A stretch of DNA of 64,000 nt from Sialis fuliginosa (lineage: Eukaryota; Arthropoda; Insecta; Megaloptera; Sialidae), in the NCBI GenBank assembly GCA_961205875.1, contig OY540816.1, forward strand, positions 6,644,701-6,708,700. Reading direction: 5' to 3'. This document shows, one piece after another, positions 59,013 to 64,000 of the stretch. The notes beneath the pieces were generated by a model. That model was not told the DNA's origin and made no database searches. It worked only from the letters and a program-made list of their open reading frames with translations. Positions within the stretch are counted from its first letter, which is position 1, and the number at the start of each line of letters is the position of its first letter. The translations under genes were made by a program, and so were the position numbers.

Positions 59013-59978
59013 TTTTTACTTTCTTATACCATGTATATGAAATATACATATAGTATAAGTAAGTATAGTGAAGCCGATTTTTTTCTAACTTCGGATTTTG
59101 ACGGAATTATCTATTTTGACCTTCCCTGAATCCATTCTGACTATTTTCGCCATGATGTCTGTGTGTCTGTCTGTCTGTCGGTCTGTAAGCGCTGTAACTC
59201 AAATACGACAAATCGTAGAAGGGTGAAATTTTATATTTAAGATTAATATTTGTCTGGGAAGAAAACGTCCTATTTTTGAAAACTATCTTTCAACTGGATA
59301 CGGATGTTTACCTACGTCGATTTTTGAATTTTTCGAATTACTCTGAAACAGTGGGAAATAGAGAAAAATGGTCAAGTCAAAAAATGCTGGTAATATCTAT
59401 ATCTATAATTATTGTTCTATTCATTTTTTCGTAAAAACGAATTTAAAAAAAAAAAATTATTATAATTCAAATGGTTCATAACAGAGGAGAAATATCCGCC
59501 ATGAGTGTCATGAGACTTTCTTATACGTATTACAGAGATTGAACAGTGTGTGTGTTTGCCATAGGTACCATGGGACTATCTTATACGTAATACTGAGGGT
59601 GAACAGTGTAGGCGAATCTAAATAATTACACAAAAATATTCTTTCTGGCTAAATCATAAATGTTGGAAAAAAATGTATGGGGAATAAATTATAGATAATT
59701 ACATACTCGACATTTTTTATCTAAAACATTTTTTTCTTATTTCAAAAATAATTCAAAAATCCAAAAATTTACAAGAGTAAACATCCGTTTTCAGTTATTA
59801 ATACGTTAAAAAAAATCACTTGTTATATAATGGAGAGAATAATATTACCTATATTATTAATTTTGTTTTATCTTGTTAGTTTGTTAGAAATGTTTAAATA
59901 AACAAAGAATTACGTATACAATTCACTGTTAGGATTACGTATAAGAAAGTCCCGTGGTTCCCAAGGTAGATATTTTTT
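59013..59978 (+). mobile_element. Helentron-like element, family B copy 3
   Basis: It starts TTTTTACTTTCTTATACCAT and ends GTATAAGAAAGTCCCGTGGT then TCCCAAGGTAGATATTTTTT. The microsatellite is at 59,158-59,185. This copy keeps about 130 bp near 59,590-59,720 that copy 2 lacks, and has only GTTAGG left where copy 2 carries several TTAGG units. Confidence 0.7.
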
Positions 59979-60591
59979 TGGTGGAAACACATCATGCAAT
60001 AATTGTCTCATGAAATTAAAATCTCACGCGATACGTGATATTTTTATTCCATCGTGAACTAGCACCTTCATGTATCTACCTTTCGGTATCACCGAATATC
60101 AGGCGTGTAGATTTCCACGAGCCGCCACTGCTTATATGTAACATTGCCAACTCTTAAATCGAAAATGTGAATGATATAAGGTTTGTATTACACTGTGTGA
60201 AATTTAGTGTAAGAAGTCTACACAAATAAAACCCGTAAAAACTTTCTCAATACTGGGCCAAAGTAAGGCAACACAAAACCGATTTTGATAAGTTTTGATT
60301 TATAGTTTTAGATAACGTTTTCTAGCGGTTTTCTGTGTTTTATAGTTGTCTTTTATTTTCAATTTCTTTACAATACTCTATAAATTCAATGTTTGCGGGC
60401 ATTTTTATTTATTTGAACTTTAACAGCGAATATAAAAATGATAAATTTTAATCATATTTTCAAATTCTGCTGACTGGAAAAATAATGACCACTAGATATA
60501 TTGATTATTTGAGGTAGCAACCAATTTCGATAAATCATTCTGCTTGAAATATTACTATAAAAAAGAGACTTTGAAATATGCATCTAGAGTA
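59979..60591. other. unassigned spacer
   Basis: No gene or shared repeat was recognised. Confidence 0.5.
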
Positions 60592-61388
60592 TTGCTTCCT
60601 CGCAATATCGAAGATACGAGAAGCTTTGTGATCGTTTCATATTGAGACAAGAAAAATGTTTTCCGATTTCAAAATTTTAAATTGATCTTTCCGTTTGTCT
60701 GTCTGTCTGTCCGTCCGTGTGTGTGTCCGTCTGTCCCCTTAATCCTTGTCACACGTATAACTCATAAAGCACTGAACCGATTTTATTGAAACTTGGTCGG
60801 ATGGTTGGGTCTGGTTTGAGGACGGTCCCATTTCAAAATCATCAAAATCGTGTGTAAGGGGGAGGGGTGACATCCCAAAATATTTATTTTTTCAATATAT
60901 CTCAAAAACGACACATGTTATGTGAAAATTGTATAGAATATTTTTTGTAGAGCATTAAATTTCCTATAATATGGGTCTACAACGTTTATTGTAAAATATT
61001 CCCTTACAAAGATTTATCTCAATTTATTTTTAAAAATTCGTGTTTTGTTTTTCTAAATTGATATTTGCTTGGACACGTTAAATGTCATTTTGACGTTTTA
61101 AATGTTATTTTGACGTTTTAAATGTCAATTTGACGTTTTAAATGTCATTTTGACGTTTGCATAAATTTAGATTTAGATTGAAATTGTCAAAAAATTAAAA
61201 ATATACGAAAAAATAATCAGGTGCGTTTTAAGAAAAATTTCGAACTAATATTTTTTGGTAAAATCGTATAAAAATTAAATGGTTAACCAATTCCAGGCAA
61301 TATATTTAATTTTAGTTAAATTGTTCAATAATTAACTACCTTTGGTGAATTTAGCACGAGGAAGCACAGTGAATTTACTTGGCAGATA
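60592..61388 (+). mobile_element. Helentron-like element, family C copy 5, complete
   Basis: It runs from TTGCTTCCTCGCAATATCGA to GCACGAGGAAGCAC and TTTACTTGGCAGATA. The GTCT/GTCC microsatellite is at 60,695-60,740. Four units of the TGTCATTTTGACGTTTTAAA type lie at 61,080-61,160, the largest array among the copies here. It serves as the reference copy (797 bp). Confidence 0.75.
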
Positions 61389-61820
61389 GTTTTTATATTT
61401 TTACTTAAATTAAATTCAGTTAACACATTTCATTAAATATGGATATCGTTTTTATGCTAAAACTTGAATGAATAGTATTTACGACCCATATAATTAAAGT
61501 ACAATGACATAAATGTCACAAACATTCGTACCTATCTGAAGCAAAACCTATATTTGAATGAGAATTGTAATTACTCGTAATAATTACATAAAGTTTTTAG
61601 TCTAGATGAAATTAATTGTTTTATACAAATTATGGCAATGATTATTCTCATAATTTCTTTATAATGATTTTAAAATAATTTTGTACCAGTTTAATTTACT
61701 ATGAAACTAAAAATGTTAAATAAATATCATACTGTATCCAATACAAGAAAAATACAATTTTCAAATTAATTTCTACGAAATATATTACTACTTATTTTTA
61801 AAGTCCATACCAAGGATTTA
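61389..61820. other. unassigned spacer
   Basis: No gene or repeat was recognised. Confidence 0.45.
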
Positions 61821-61824
61821 TATA

Positions 61825-62682
61825 CCGGGTGTTTTTTTAAACACTTTCCAGTGGACTATTTCCTAAATAACGAATTTTCAGACAAAATGTTTCATACAAA
61901 AGTTTCATGGTTTCGAGAGGGCTCAATACTGACAATATGGGTTGACCTTGAAAAGGTCACCTTAATAGGTTTTCAGGTTTAACTTTTCTTTTTCAAATCT
62001 AAACCTATATTTTTTGTTGCAGATTCGTAATTTACGAGGAAAAATAAGTAACTTTTACCTGAACTATTTTTTCTGAAAATGTACATTTTTTATGATATGG
62101 AGCAGAACAAAGTGAAATTTTTGGATTTTCAATAATTTTTTACTCGAAAACTATTAATTTTCAAAAATAATCATAAGAAGATAAAAAGTACTTAGATTTG
62201 GGCAATGATTCTCAGAGATTTTTATTTAATTTGTTTTTAATTTTTTACTTCAAAATTTAAAAAAAATTACATACTTTATTAAAAAGTTAATATTAAATTT
62301 GAATAAAAAAAATTCACTGAGAGTCCTTGCCTAGATCTAGGTACTTTTTTCCTCTTGTGATTTTTCTAAAAAAATTATAGTTTTCGAGTAAAAAATTATT
62401 GAATATCCAGAAATTTATTTTTGTTTTGCTCCATATCATAAATAATGTTTCAGGTAAAAGTTGCTTATTTTTCCTCGTAAACTACGAATCTGCAACAAAA
62501 AATATAGGTTTAGATTTGAAAAAGAAAAATTGAACCTGAAAACCCATTAATTAATTTCAAGATCAACCAATATTATTAGTATTGAGCCCCCCGAAACCAT
62601 GAAACTTTTGTACGAAACATTTTCTCTGAAAATTCGTTATTTAGGAAATAATCCACTGGAAAGTGTTTAAAAAAACACCCGG
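61825..62682. mobile_element. 858-bp foldback element with CCGGGTG ends
   Basis: CCGGGTGTTTTTTTAAACAC and GTGTTTAAAAAAACACCCGG are inverse ends flanked by exact TATA (61,821-61,824 and 62,683-62,686). The arms are about 400 bp, centred near 62,250. The interior is non-coding. Confidence 0.85.
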
Positions 62683-62686
62683 TATA

Positions 62687-63230
62687 TTATATTATTATAG
62701 TGTATTAAAATTAAATAGTATCATATAGAAATTAAGTTTAATCTATTACCTAAAGGCGACGAAAGAGGGTTAGTTGTGAAACTAAAGTAATTAATGGACT
62801 ATATGTTAAGGTAAGGTCATGTTAAAATACAGACATACAAGATTTTGAAGCTGATAGGATTGTTGGCATAATATATGCACAATAGTTGCCAAAGGTTCTA
62901 GTTTCATTTAACGTCTAATAATTAAGTATTTGTGTCAGTTATATTTAGAACAACTTTTGAGTATGTTAGTAAACTTCTTAATTTTTATAACTATTTTTAT
63001 ATCTTTTGGCAAATAAAGATGCATTAGCTTTATTACACTTTTAATACTCTATTAAATAACCGGTGCAATTTCATCAACGTGTGAATTAACCTATTTCTTT
63101 TCTAATTATTTTACTAACTGTAATACTCTAATGTGGCCACTGTAACATTTGTACAAAAATTAGAATAATTTGGCAATATTTCTTTATAGCTCAGATGCAA
63201 AATTCAGTAGAACCCTATCATTTTACCTCA
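62687..63230. other. unassigned spacer
   Basis: No gene or repeat was recognised. Confidence 0.45.
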
Positions 63231-63238
63231 ATACTGTC

Positions 63239-63627
63239 CAGTGGCGTAGTAAGAAAAATTTTCGGGGGGGGGGGGGGTAAGCTTGGGGGTCCCAAAATAT
63301 GGGAAATTATTTTACAATTTATAATTAAATCATCCAAAATTTTATCTCATCACAAAAAAAAAAAAAGGTCACACAATTGAAATTTGTAGACCTTTTTTTT
63401 TTCTTTTAGTCACATATGCAGATGAATATATCATTCATTTCAAAATTTTTATAATTATTTCGCATACTTTAAGATCATTGAACATTTCGGGTGGGGTTAT
63501 AATCACAAAAAAGGTCATTCAATTCAAAATTGTAATAATAATTTCATATATTTTAAAAACATAAAACATTTCGGGGGGGGGGGGGGGGGGTTTGACCCCA
63601 AAACCCCCCCCCGTTCCTACGCAAATG
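63239..63627. mobile_element. 389-bp hAT-type miniature element with poly-G tracts
   Basis: CAGTGGCGTAGTAAG and CGTTCCTACGCAAATG are hAT-like ends, and the exact 8-bp duplication ATACTGTC lies at 63,231-63,238 and 63,628-63,635. G runs of 13 or more bases (about 63,264 and 63,573) and a C run (63,604) sit just inside the ends, as in its sister at 20,506-20,752. ACAATT/AAGGTCA segments repeat inside. Confidence 0.9.
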
Positions 63628-63677
63628 ATACTGTCGCCTTGTATTTTTCCCACTCCGAATTTTTCTCCCTACTAAAC

Positions 63678-63951
63678 TAGGGTGGCCAGGTCTCAGGTTT
63701 TGAACCGGAGTCTCAGAGTTTTCATACTGGTTCTCTGGGCTCAGGGTTTCGGTACAATTTATCCGGGTTTTGCAAAAAAAGATGACGACTAAAAAAAAGG
63801 TCGTCAAAATAGAGCAGGGGGCGCAAAAGTGCAGATTAGTGTAATTAATTGTTAATAAATTTTATGAAAATAAAAATAAAAAGAATAAAATAAAAAAAGG
63901 GGTCTTCATTTTCATGTCGGGGTTTACAAAAACTAAAATCTGGTCACCCTA
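63678..63951. mobile_element. 274-bp hAT-type miniature element
   Basis: TAGGGTGGCCAGGTCTCAG at the left and ATCTGGTCACCCTA at the right are inverted. The flanks TACTAAAC and TCCAAAAC agree at 6 of 8 positions, consistent with an aged 8-bp duplication. It starts 42 bp after the right TSD of the preceding hAT. Confidence 0.65.
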
Positions 63952-64000
63952 TCCAAAACTCATTCGTTTCATTAAAAAAAATCGAGATGGTAGTGGATTT

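Noticed and set aside
63195-63380. Glycine-rich plus frame
   Set aside because: The glycines come from the poly-G tract of a hAT miniature element.
1-64000. Virus-like, LTR or Polinton-type elements
   Set aside because: I saw no long terminal repeats, capsid, envelope, integrase or protein-primed polymerase signature anywhere in the window.
1-64000. tRNA or rRNA genes
   Set aside because: No cloverleaf with A and B boxes and no rRNA-like conserved block was recognised by eye; a covariance-model scan would be decisive.

Overview
The window looks like repeat-dense intergenic or intronic DNA from an arthropod, most likely an insect. It is strongly AT-rich on both strands and almost free of long open reading frames. 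It is packed with DNA transposons, Helitron-like elements and long inverted-repeat (foldback) elements of kinds common in insect genomes. Short TTAGG-type runs inside one repeat family also fit an insect. I could not place it to an order. No host gene, rRNA, tRNA, CRISPR array, operon or virus-like element is visible. The only recognisable protein-coding segment is the RNase H tail of a 5'-truncated LINE (minus strand, 32,079-33,307), bounded by an 11-bp target-site duplication (TSD) and a poly(A) tract.

Families named for this annotation. Family A: about 565-bp TA-flanked TIR element with ends AGGTAAAGGCACCAGT, six copies at 2.4, 4.4, 14.6, 20.4, 23.3 and 41.6 kb, all in the same orientation. 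Families B, C and D: three Helentron-like (HINE-like) non-autonomous families, each with a short 5' inverted end, a GTCT/GTCC microsatellite near the 5' end, an inverted copy of the 5' end just inside the 3' terminus, and no clear TSD. Family E: hAT with TAGAGATTGG ends. Family F: CAGGGTCATATC-ended repeat. Family G: hAT with CAGGGACTTGAACC ends. There are also classical Helitrons ending in CTAG|T, several one-off hAT elements with exact or near-exact 8-bp TSDs, a Mutator-like element with a 9-bp TSD, a piggyBac-like element flanked by TTAA, a pogo-like element, and a set of CAGGGTG/CCGGGTG foldback elements flanked by TATA.

Layout. 0-8 kb: hAT G1, A1 split by B1, A2 split by a 1.3-kb foldback that itself contains a 59-bp element, then C1. 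8.8-12.9 kb: composite hAT with F copies inside. 13.5-20 kb: C2, A3, hAT E1, two Helitrons facing each other tail to tail, a foldback, and a hAT inserted at a Helitron end. 20-27 kb: A6 split by a small hAT, C6, a foldback, the ATTCTATAGAAT-array element, A4 split by D1, C3, and a short hairpin element. 27-36 kb: a Helitron end, TIR elements, a foldback, the LINE inserted into F3, hAT G2, and a Tc1-like element. 36-42 kb: B2, a Helitron end, hAT E2 split by a 2-kb palindrome, and A5. 44-52 kb: F4, C4 split by a piggyBac-like element, G3, the Mutator-like element, a pogo-like element, and D copies. 52.6-56.7 kb: large hAT carrying a Helitron and a MITE. 56.8-64 kb: foldback, hAT, B3, C5, foldback, and two hATs.

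No genes work together here. The biological content is a layered record of insertions whose order can be read from split copies and TSDs. The main unusual structures are the element with paired ATTCTATAGAAT sites exactly 20 bp apart (22,154-22,980), the shared architecture of families B, C and D, and at least seven palindromes with arms of roughly 125 to 700 bp that could form long double-stranded RNA if transcribed.
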